Assembly (NCBI RefSeq): GCF_032595875.1
Contig: NZ_CP132457.1
Span: 372,001 to 436,000, forward strand
Source of the DNA: Borreliella andersonii
GTDB lineage: Bacteria > Spirochaetota > Spirochaetia > Borreliales > Borreliaceae
DNA length: 64,000 nt
Reading direction: 5' to 3'
Both the position numbers and the translations under genes were made by a program. This document shows, in pieces, positions 53,863 to 64,000 of this stretch. Each line of letters opens with the position of its first letter. Within the stretch, counting starts at the first letter, position 1. The notes below the pieces were generated by a model. It did not search any database. It was not told the DNA's origin and was given only the letters and a program-made list of their open reading frames with translations.

Positions 53863-54495
53863 ATGGGGCTTGTATTTTTAGGTCCTCCAGGTTCTGGAAA
53901 GGGGACTATTTCAAAAATTATTTCTAATGAATTTAAATACCAACACATTTCAACAGGAGACCTATTCAGAGAAAATATTTTAAATTCTACAGCTCTTGGG
54001 AAAGAAATAAAAAAAATTGTTGAAAGAGGAGAACTGGTCTCTGACCTAATTACAATCAAAATAGTAGAAGATAAAATTAAAGCTATTAAAAATAACAAAG
54101 ATTTTATTTTAGATGGATTTCCACGCAACATTTGTCAAGCCGAAGCTCTCGACAAATTTTTGCCAAATGTAAAAATAATAAACTTTTTAATTGATGAAAA
54201 GTTAGTAATAAAAAGACTTTCGGGAAGAAGAGTTTGTAAATCTTGCAATAATATTTTTAATATATATACCCTAGCAACAAAAACTATTGGTATTTGCGAC
54301 ATTTGCGGAGGAAATCTTTACCAGCGAGAAGATGATAAAGAAGAGTGCCTAAAAACAAGACTTAAAGAATATAAATTACAAACAAAACCACTAATAGAAT
54401 TTTACTCAAAATGCTCTAGACTTAACAATGTTGATGCATCAGTTAAGATTGATGAAATTAGAAAAAAAATAATTAAAATAATATTAAAAAAATAA
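53863..54495 (+). CDS. adk: Adenylate kinase, zinc-lid type
   Basis: A 210-residue enzyme that balances AMP, ADP and ATP. P-loop GPPGSGKGT (residues 6-14), AMP-binding STGDLFRENI and DGFPRNICQAE, and the long-form lid. The lid carries four cysteines (CKSC near 126 and CDIC near 145), so it should bind structural zinc. AGGAG site before the ATG. The stop is immediately followed by the ATG of dipA. Confidence 0.96.
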   Translation: MGLVFLGPPGSGKGTISKIISNEFKYQHISTGDLFRENILNSTALGKEIKKIVERGELVSDLITIKIVEDKIKAIKNNKDFILDGFPRNICQAEALDKFLPNVKIINFLIDEKLVIKRLSGRRVCKSCNNIFNIYTLATKTIGICDICGGNLYQREDDKEECLKTRLKEYKLQTKPLIEFYSKCSRLNNVDASVKIDEIRKKIIKIILKK

Positions 54496-55545
54496 ATGGA
54501 AAAGGTATTCAAAAAAATGTTAATAAAAAAAATTTGCTTTTGCTTGTTACTTTTGCAAGCAAAAATAATTCTTGCCCAAGATCAACAAAACTTAGAATCC
54601 AATAATGAATATTTTTACTTCAATTTTCAATCTGCTTATTATCCTCCCCACGAACTGGGCACAAATGGAAAAGGCTTTTCACAAAGCTTTAAGCATCCTA
54701 ACTTCCAAAATATTGAACCAAGTTTAAAAATTCCAGTCAATTATTGGGGAGGAATAAAATTAATATCATATTTGGGTTACTATAAAAATTTTAAAGCTTT
54801 GCACAATCCCAATTCTATATTTTTTAAAAATAACGGCATAGACATAGATTTAAATATCGGACTGTCTCCTGTAAATGCCTCATTTAAAAGCACAGTAAGC
54901 TTTACTCCTATTGCTTTTTTAAATCTATATGCATCAAATGAAATTGGTATCGGTTGGCAAGCTTTTGGATTTAAAGGAGTTGGTGTACACATTGAAAATG
55001 GAAAATACTCAAATGATGTTGAATTTTATTCAGAAATAACAGCAGGAGGACGACTCCAATTTGACTTAAACGCTATTTTTCAAGGAGAATGGACACACAT
55101 TATTACAGTTATTGGAAATGATTTTGCATACTTAATCAATCCCCATGCAAAAACAGGTCAACTTTGGAAATATAAAGCAGATGATGGTAAAAATATAAAT
55201 GGCATACTAATAAAACCTTACGCTCTTTTGGCTTACAAAATGCCAATACCTCTTAACACAATAGGCCTACTTTATGAAGGAAAAACACAAATTGGCAAAG
55301 AAAGAAACATAAGCTCTTGGAAAAACAAAGGATGGGGAAGTGATATTTTCTATCACAATATTTCTATTGTTGCTAATTTTGAAATTATCAAACCTTTAAC
55401 AATTGGCCTTCAATTTAAATTATCTACAAACCCCACATACACAAGTAACACCGCTGGACTGGCTGATATTTCAAAAAGAATAGCAACTGGCAATTCTTAT
55501 TTTTATTATGATTCCATTGGAATATCTATTACTTATAAATACTAA
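54496..55545 (+). CDS. dipA: Dicarboxylate-specific porin DipA
   Basis: A 349-residue outer-membrane protein with a signal peptide (MLIKKICFCLLLLQAKIILA after seven leading residues). The rest is a long alternating beta-strand pattern ending in the C-terminal aromatic YFYYDSIGISITYKY-type strand. From memory this is BB0418, DipA, a channel blocked by dicarboxylates. The start could be the ATG at 54496, directly after the adk stop, or the ATG at 54517, which has GGAAAAGG upstream and removes the seven residues; I cannot decide. Last gene of the plus-strand run. Confidence 0.9.
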   Translation: MEKVFKKMLIKKICFCLLLLQAKIILAQDQQNLESNNEYFYFNFQSAYYPPHELGTNGKGFSQSFKHPNFQNIEPSLKIPVNYWGGIKLISYLGYYKNFKALHNPNSIFFKNNGIDIDLNIGLSPVNASFKSTVSFTPIAFLNLYASNEIGIGWQAFGFKGVGVHIENGKYSNDVEFYSEITAGGRLQFDLNAIFQGEWTHIITVIGNDFAYLINPHAKTGQLWKYKADDGKNINGILIKPYALLAYKMPIPLNTIGLLYEGKTQIGKERNISSWKNKGWGSDIFYHNISIVANFEIIKPLTIGLQFKLSTNPTYTSNTAGLADISKRIATGNSYFYYDSIGISITYKY

Positions 55546-55561
55546 AGTCTATTAAATAAAT

Positions 55562-56485
55562 TCAGTATCTAAACTGATTCCTTCCAGAAACTTTAGCCTC
55601 ATAAAGCTTGCGATCAGCAAGCTTTATGATATTGGTAAAATTATTATCAATAGGAACTTCTTGAGCAAGACCAATTGAAACAGTCACAATGCTAGAAACA
55701 CTACTATGTTCATGAACTATTCTTAAGCGCTTTATATCATTAATCATTGTTCTAATAATACCAATCATTTCATTTAAACTCTTGTTGACAGAAAAAAAAA
55801 TAAATTCCTCCCCCCCATATCGAGCAACATCTATTTTACATTTTAAAGAAACCTTATATAAGGCTTTAGCAATCAATTTAAGACATTCATCACCATTGGT
55901 GTGACCATAATTATCATTGTAATTTTTAAAATTATCAATATCCAACATCCCAACAATTATTATTTCTTTACTTTCTAAAGCTTTCATCCACGACTTAGAA
56001 AATTTATCCATAAAAAATCTTCTGTTTGGAATTTGAGTAAGCCCATCAATTCTAGACAAGCTTTTAAAATAATCTCTTAACCTCTTTAATTCAAGATGCG
56101 TCTTAACTCTAGCATCAATTATTCGACTATTAAAAGGCTTTAAAATATAATCCACCCCACCAACGTTAAATCCTTCAAGTTGATCATCTGTGGAACTTCT
56201 TGAACTAATGAAAATTACAGGGATTTCTTTAGTATCAGGATCACTTTTTAACTTTCTGCATACCTCATAGCCATTAATATCTGGAAGACCTATGTCAAGA
56301 AGTACAAGATCCGGACTACCTTTTTCAACTTGCCTTAAAGCATCGAGTCCATTCGTTGCAACCTCAATCTCATAAGCATCTTGCAATATATTTACCAATA
56401 AATCTAAATTGGGGGGAGAATCATCCACAATTAAAAGCTTCTGATTCCCTGTTTCAAAAGCTTTATCTTTAATTATCATTTCCAC
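55562..56485 (-). CDS. rrp1: Response regulator diguanylate cyclase Rrp1
   Basis: A 307-residue cytosolic protein, known as the only diguanylate cyclase of Lyme Borrelia; it makes c-di-GMP needed in the tick. A receiver domain (Asp21-Asp22, phospho-acceptor Asp64, Lys116) is followed by a GGDEF domain with active motif GGEEF (224-228) and LDIDNFKNYND. The inhibitory I-site RxxD is not intact: the positions hold Lys215 and Ile218, so product feedback is probably weak. Start is a GTG at 56485 or the ATG two codons on (56479); both lie two to nine bases after hk1, so translation is coupled to the kinase. Confidence 0.96.
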   Translation of the reverse strand: MEMIIKDKAFETGNQKLLIVDDSPPNLDLLVNILQDAYEIEVATNGLDALRQVEKGSPDLVLLDIGLPDINGYEVCRKLKSDPDTKEIPVIFISSRSSTDDQLEGFNVGGVDYILKPFNSRIIDARVKTHLELKRLRDYFKSLSRIDGLTQIPNRRFFMDKFSKSWMKALESKEIIIVGMLDIDNFKNYNDNYGHTNGDECLKLIAKALYKVSLKCKIDVARYGGEEFIFFSVNKSLNEMIGIIRTMINDIKRLRIVHEHSSVSSIVTVSIGLAQEVPIDNNFTNIIKLADRKLYEAKVSGRNQFRY

Positions 56486-56487
56486 TG

Positions 56488-59400
56488 CTAATATCTCTTA
56501 TCATTAAGCATTTCAATAATCTCTTCAAGAATCCTAGAGCTCTCAGCAAATCTATATAGTCTTAAATTTCTGTGAAGATCACTAAATAATACCTGAACAT
56601 TATCGTCCAAAACATACTTGTCAATGCTCTTAAGAATTTCTTTGTACTCTCTCGGCTTTCTAGTCTTAATGCCAATTAAAAGTTTATTGAGAAGGTTCAA
56701 AAGTTGATCATTATTGTTTAAGTATAACTTGTTATCACTAATAATCTCAGACTCAAACAAAATATTTTCCTTTATGTCGCTTATTAGTCGAAATAAATCT
56801 TCTTTTACAAAAGAATACATTTTTTTCAACTCATAAATTGAATCTTTACTTGTTTCAATTTTTTGAAAATCTTTATACAATTCGCTACGCATATTAGAAA
56901 GAGCTCCAGATATTGAATGCGATATATCCTTAATTAAAGACAAATTTTCCTCATCAAAAGCTTTTTCTAAATCAATAATATTAATAGAAATAAAATCAAC
57001 AAGTCCTCTACATAATTCAGAATATGATACATATGAAAGATTTAATTCTTTTAAGGCCCTATTAATATCTAAATTAGGAAACTCAACAAGTTGATTCAAA
57101 TCTTCATTCCCCCAAATATCATCAACTTCAAACTGTAAGTATTTTTTTAATATAGTTTTAATTGAACTTATGTGTATTGGCTTTGAAATATAATCATTCA
57201 TACCACTTGCAAGACACTTATCTTTATACTCTTGCAAAGCATGCGCTGTTACAGCAATCAAAACACAAGGCTTCAAATTTTTTGCCTTTTCAAATTTTCT
57301 AATTTCCTTAGCCACTGAAAATCCATCATATCTTGGCATTCGTATATCAACAAAAGAGATATCATATTTTTTATCTTTTAAAGATTTTAAAGCCTTTACC
57401 CCATCATCTACAACATCAATAAAATTTTCATTAATGCCTATTACAACAAGAATATCTTTCAGCACTTTTTGATTTACTTGATTATCTTCAGCTATTAAAA
57501 CATTAATGGGCTCTTTTATCCTTAAAGCACTATCTATTGGAACCAAACCCTCAAAATCCATTTCTGGGTTAAACTCTTTTTCATAAAAAAAAGAGCATAT
57601 ACCAAGCCCCATTAAAGGCTTTTTAACATACCTATATTTTAAATTTTTTAGAGCTTTATTCTCTAAATAATAAAATAAAAAAATAATTTGTACATCAAAA
57701 CTTAGTCTTTCAATATTATTGGCAAATCGAATACTCTCTTGAATATTATCATTATTTACATTTACATAAACCAAATTATACGAAGGACATTCCTTAAAGG
57801 CTTTATAAGCATCCTCAAAAGACGCTACATAGCGCACATTAGAAGAGCATCCCAATAAAATCGAACAGTGTTCAAAAATTTTAATAGATTTTTGACTTAA
57901 AAGTACATTTAATACTTTATTATCACCATTTATCGATTGGAATCTATTGATTGACAAATTTTTAATTTTAAGCTCACTGCCTAATAAAAAGGGCAACATA
58001 AATGAAAAAGTTGTACCCTCTCCTACCTTACTATCAACAGCAATGCCAAGACCACCCATCAGTCTTATAAGCTCTCTTGATATTGATAATCCCAATCCAG
58101 CACCCTCATGAATCCTTGAAGAAGAATCATCCTCTTGTTTAAATATTTCAAATATCTTAGAAAAATTCTCTTTTTCAATCCCTTTACCTGTATCTATTAC
58201 CTTAAATTCAACTGTAACCCAAACCCTATTATCCTCGGTTCTTGTTCTACATACTTCTTCATAATTTAAAACAATAACTCCATCATCTGTAAACTTAAAA
58301 GCATTTCCTATTAAATTAATTAAAACTTGTTTAATTTTTACAATATCACCCTTTATATAATTCTTAAAAATAGATTTAGAATAAGAGAATAAATCAATAT
58401 TTTTCTTTGCACATTGAGATTGAAAGGTTTTTAAAACCACCTCCATTTCACTCTCTAAATCAATCTCTTGACTATCAACGTATAATTCATTGACATCTAT
58501 TTTAGACAAATACAATATATCATCAATTAAAGAAAGCAAAGAATCAGATGAATAATTTATCATTCTAACATAATCTTTTTGAACATCTGTAAGAATAGTT
58601 GTATCCAAAAGCTCGGTAGCCGCCATTATTCCGTTAATAGGGGTGCGAATATCATGGCTGACGTTAGCTATAAAAATGGTTTTAGCAGCATTAGCAGTTT
58701 CTGCAATCTTTTTTTCATTCATCACAAAAGAATATCTTCTTTTCTGCTCAAATGATAATCTGAACATAAATATAATTACAAATCCTAAAAAAGTAAAATA
58801 AAATATAATGACTGTTCCCACTAGAAATTCAAAATTTTTAAACCTACTACCCTTGGATTTATAATAAACATCAAATTTCCAATCATTTAAATACATCTGA
58901 CCGTCAACATTTGAACGCATAACAACTTTTTGAATAATTTCTTTCAAGATATAATCCTGATCATAAATAGCAAGACTCAAATCAAAAGCCAAATCCCTAA
59001 AAGTAGGAATTTTTTCAACATCAACAATATTTAATTCTTCAAAAACAGCAGCAGCTGTATACTCATCACTAATAATTCCATCTACCTTTCCCTTATAAAG
59101 AAGAAGCAAAGCTTCTTTAAAGCTACCAACCAAAATAAACTTTGATTTAATATTAGAAGCCAAATTTTTACTATATAAAAAATCAAGTATAGCAAACCTT
59201 TCCAAAGATCTAGAGGGAAGCACCCTTTTCTTATTTGAAAAAATATAAAGTGGAATTCGAGAATTTAATTTTATGTTGAAAACATTATCTAAATTTGTAT
59301 CGGTTGCATTAGTATTTAGAATATCGATTTTACCAGATTTGATTAATCTTTTAAGATCTGAACTATTGTGTGCTTCAACTATGTTAAATCCCAAACCTGA

Positions 59401-60972
59401 AAACATTCTAATTTTATCAAGTAAAAATTGATTTATTCCTTTATAATTATTTGCTTCAACATAATCTATTGGATACCAATCTTTAACAGCAAGATTTAAT
59501 TTATTATTTTTTGATAACCAAATATTTTCTTCTATATTAAATTTAACTTTATTCATAATTTTATAACTATTTATTCTAGAACTATTAATCTCTTCTTTAT
59601 CCAACCAATTTTTATCTATTTGAAGTAAAGATTCAAATGAAATATCATCAAATATAGAATTGAGAATATACTTAATAACCTTATAAACCCTATTATCAAT
59701 AGCCAATACTAAAAACCTATTTTTATTAAAAATAGAATCGTAAGATTTCAATTTACCGTTATATCCATTTAATTTTAATAAATATTTTGTTGTTATTGAA
59801 TTTTCTATAAACCCATATGAATCATTAACAATGTCTATAAAGTTATTAACAATATCTTTATTCTTATTTAATTGAATATTATTAAAATTAAAATCAATAA
59901 ACTGCGAATTTATTGGGCCAGTATCATTGTTTAAATCTCTAGAATAAAATTTAAAATTAAGAGGATATATTGGCTTACTTACTACATAATTAACATTTTC
60001 AAATACACTATCATTACTAATAATCCCTCCAAAAATACCTACTGACTTTCCATCTAATGATTTTTTGATATCCTCTTTGGGAAATCCCTTAAAAATAGGT
60101 TTAAAGATATATTGTCTTGAGAAAAGATTCCATAAATCCACCAAAATGCCAGACAATTTTCCCTGTGAATTAATAAAACTTAAAGGGGGATAATCATTAT
60201 ATAAACCAACATCAATAAAATTTCCCTTAGTAGTACTATCTAAAAAAGAAACAAAAAGCTCCTCAGGTATTTTCATCAAATACGAAAACAAATCTAAATT
60301 CAAATTCTTTACCATCTCAGGAGCATTTCGACTAATAGCCACTCTATTTTTGATACTATAAAAAACATCCCCAGTAAAAATCCCAAGATCTTCACTTAAA
60401 ATATTCTTTGCAATATAATACAAAGTCTTGCAATCACCATATATATAATCAATTTTATCGTTTTTTAAAGCCAATACTAACTCTTGAGAATTATCAGCCA
60501 AAAAAATAGTGTTAACGCCTTTTTGCCTTAAGATCTCTTCATATATTGTATTTTTAATAACTCCTATATTAAAATTGGATAAAAATGTTGAATGAGTATT
60601 TTTATATTTTTTATTAGAATTTTTAAAAAATAAAATTGCGATACTCCTCGAAAACTCATTTTTAAAATAAAAAAAATCATTTAATTTTGCATTATAAGTC
60701 AATCCTAAATATATTGCTTCGTCTTCAATTTCATTTTCATTTAATTTATCAATATGCTCAACCCTAATATCAACGTTGTTATCTTTTGCCCATTTATCTA
60801 AAATGAAAAAAATAAGCCCTTCATATTTTCCTTTATTATTCTTGTAATAAAAAGGAAAAAACTGATTTACAAGCTTAAACTTGAAAATATCCTTAGAAAA
60901 TAAATTGAAATTGACAAGGCAAACCAAAAGTAAAATTAAAAAATTAGTACCTAAAAAGCTTGCTTTTTTCAT
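56488..60972 (-). CDS. hk1: Hybrid sensor histidine kinase Hk1
   Basis: A 1494-residue sensor that activates Rrp1. Signal peptide, then three tandem periplasmic SBP_bac_3-like ligand domains (about 30-240, 250-460 and 485-700). One membrane span (about 714-736), then HisKA with His near 773 in NVSHDIRTPINGIM, and HATPase with GNAFKFTDDG and GAGLGLSISREL. A pseudo-receiver (about 1005-1110) has Asn for Asp but keeps KKP. A full receiver has AEDNQVNQ and acceptor Asp near 1206 in FVDIRMP. A C-terminal Hpt domain has His near 1350 in ISHSISGAL. The ligand domains suggest amino-acid or small-solute sensing. Divergence of the three domains implies more than one ligand (inference). Confidence 0.96.
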   Translation of the reverse strand: MKKASFLGTNFLILLLVCLVNFNLFSKDIFKFKLVNQFFPFYYKNNKGKYEGLIFFILDKWAKDNNVDIRVEHIDKLNENEIEDEAIYLGLTYNAKLNDFFYFKNEFSRSIAILFFKNSNKKYKNTHSTFLSNFNIGVIKNTIYEEILRQKGVNTIFLADNSQELVLALKNDKIDYIYGDCKTLYYIAKNILSEDLGIFTGDVFYSIKNRVAISRNAPEMVKNLNLDLFSYLMKIPEELFVSFLDSTTKGNFIDVGLYNDYPPLSFINSQGKLSGILVDLWNLFSRQYIFKPIFKGFPKEDIKKSLDGKSVGIFGGIISNDSVFENVNYVVSKPIYPLNFKFYSRDLNNDTGPINSQFIDFNFNNIQLNKNKDIVNNFIDIVNDSYGFIENSITTKYLLKLNGYNGKLKSYDSIFNKNRFLVLAIDNRVYKVIKYILNSIFDDISFESLLQIDKNWLDKEEINSSRINSYKIMNKVKFNIEENIWLSKNNKLNLAVKDWYPIDYVEANNYKGINQFLLDKIRMFSGLGFNIVEAHNSSDLKRLIKSGKIDILNTNATDTNLDNVFNIKLNSRIPLYIFSNKKRVLPSRSLERFAILDFLYSKNLASNIKSKFILVGSFKEALLLLYKGKVDGIISDEYTAAAVFEELNIVDVEKIPTFRDLAFDLSLAIYDQDYILKEIIQKVVMRSNVDGQMYLNDWKFDVYYKSKGSRFKNFEFLVGTVIIFYFTFLGFVIIFMFRLSFEQKRRYSFVMNEKKIAETANAAKTIFIANVSHDIRTPINGIMAATELLDTTILTDVQKDYVRMINYSSDSLLSLIDDILYLSKIDVNELYVDSQEIDLESEMEVVLKTFQSQCAKKNIDLFSYSKSIFKNYIKGDIVKIKQVLINLIGNAFKFTDDGVIVLNYEEVCRTRTEDNRVWVTVEFKVIDTGKGIEKENFSKIFEIFKQEDDSSSRIHEGAGLGLSISRELIRLMGGLGIAVDSKVGEGTTFSFMLPFLLGSELKIKNLSINRFQSINGDNKVLNVLLSQKSIKIFEHCSILLGCSSNVRYVASFEDAYKAFKECPSYNLVYVNVNNDNIQESIRFANNIERLSFDVQIIFLFYYLENKALKNLKYRYVKKPLMGLGICSFFYEKEFNPEMDFEGLVPIDSALRIKEPINVLIAEDNQVNQKVLKDILVVIGINENFIDVVDDGVKALKSLKDKKYDISFVDIRMPRYDGFSVAKEIRKFEKAKNLKPCVLIAVTAHALQEYKDKCLASGMNDYISKPIHISSIKTILKKYLQFEVDDIWGNEDLNQLVEFPNLDINRALKELNLSYVSYSELCRGLVDFISINIIDLEKAFDEENLSLIKDISHSISGALSNMRSELYKDFQKIETSKDSIYELKKMYSFVKEDLFRLISDIKENILFESEIISDNKLYLNNNDQLLNLLNKLLIGIKTRKPREYKEILKSIDKYVLDDNVQVLFSDLHRNLRLYRFAESSRILEEIIEMLNDKRY

Positions 60973-61058
60973 GTTGTTTTAAAATTCCCTTATTAAAATA
61001 AAATAGTTTTGCCACTTGTAAAAACAAATATACACAATAAATTCAAGACTTAAGGTGT

Positions 61059-61075
61059 AAAATAAAAACCCTGGC
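61059..61075 (-). terminator. Probable end of the rRNA transcript
   Basis: The terminal stem of 5S RNA (CCCTGG with CCAGGG) is followed on the minus strand by TTTTTATTTT, resembling an intrinsic terminator built from the mature RNA end. No other hairpin is seen before hk1. Confidence 0.35.
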
Positions 61076-61180
61076 AATAAACCACTCTCTCGCGAACTCG
61101 CAGTACCATCAGCGAATAAGAGCTTAACTTCTGTGTTCGGAATGATAACAGGTGTTTCCTCTTTTCTTTAACCACCAGGG
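61069..61180 (-). rRNA. rrf: 5S ribosomal RNA
   Basis: 112 nt on the minus strand. Helix I pairs CCCTGGTGG with the 3' GCCAGGG end. The conserved CATTCCGAACACAGAAGTTAAG core is present. It lies about 21 bases after the 23S gene. By the known Lyme-group layout (16S, then 23S-5S twice) this should be the distal copy, rrfB, because hk1 follows; only one copy is inside the window. Confidence 0.95.
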
Positions 61181-61201
61181 TTTTTACAAGGAAGACAAAA
61201 A

Positions 61202-64000
<2,799 letters not shown>

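Overview
This window is a piece of the linear chromosome of a Lyme-group Borrelia (Borreliella). The evidence is the very low G+C content, the bmpD-bmpC-bmpA-bmpB lipoprotein cluster (P39 family), the luxS cluster headed by an HD-GYP gene, the hk1/rrp1 two-component pair, dipA, and a 23S-5S rRNA unit next to hk1. From memory, gene order matches the B. burgdorferi B31 region around BB0365 to BB0420 without visible rearrangement. Several proteins (BmpA, LuxS) differ from my memory of B31 at scattered residues, so another strain or a Eurasian species is likely. I could not run an alignment to decide.

Layout. 1-1850: edge of a lipoprotein gene (probably la7/p22), an M18 aminopeptidase and a stand-alone PTS EIIB-like protein, closed by a shared hairpin terminator. 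1840-10038 (minus): gpsA, a ClpA-like AAA+ protein, tyrS, glyS, gltX and a membrane protein. 10163-13683 (plus): pdeB-pfs-metK-luxS, joining c-di-GMP turnover to the SAM/SAH detoxification route. 13695-17696 (minus): a beta-barrel-like protein, hinT, mgtE and a trehalase-like glycosidase. 17811-22389 (minus): four paralogous Bmp substrate-binding lipoproteins. 22486-34359 (minus): one long information-processing operon, tRNA-Thr, rpmG, tRNA-Trp, secE, nusG, rplK, rplA, rplJ, rplL, rpoB, rpoC, rpsL, rpsG, with a good promoter in front and a strong terminator behind.

34433-50320: mainly surface, transport and poorly characterised genes. These are two secreted or lipid-anchored proteins, an ankyrin-like protein, a DAACS-type transporter, proS, the tandem BB0405/BB0406-type outer-membrane pair, a fructose-type PTS transporter coupled to manA, a third beta-barrel-like protein overlapping a DNA/RNA non-specific endonuclease, and a dolichol/phytol-kinase-like enzyme. 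50569-55545 (plus): cheR, cheB, traB-like, adk, dipA. 55562-60972 (minus): hk1 then rrp1, the sensor kinase and its diguanylate cyclase. 61069-64000 (minus): 5S and most of 23S rRNA.

No phage, insertion sequence, CRISPR array or clearly new multi-gene system is visible. The window looks like compact, stable core chromosome. The most interesting signals are degenerate signalling or catalytic centres in otherwise well-conserved proteins (EIIB-like C-to-D, CheB receiver D-to-N, an Hk1 pseudo-receiver, PdeB HD-GYP ligand losses, Clp D2 Walker B, Rrp1 I-site), and two structured regulatory regions: a palindrome over the fru promoter, and a large hairpin in a roughly 460-nt leader before the BB0405-type gene.
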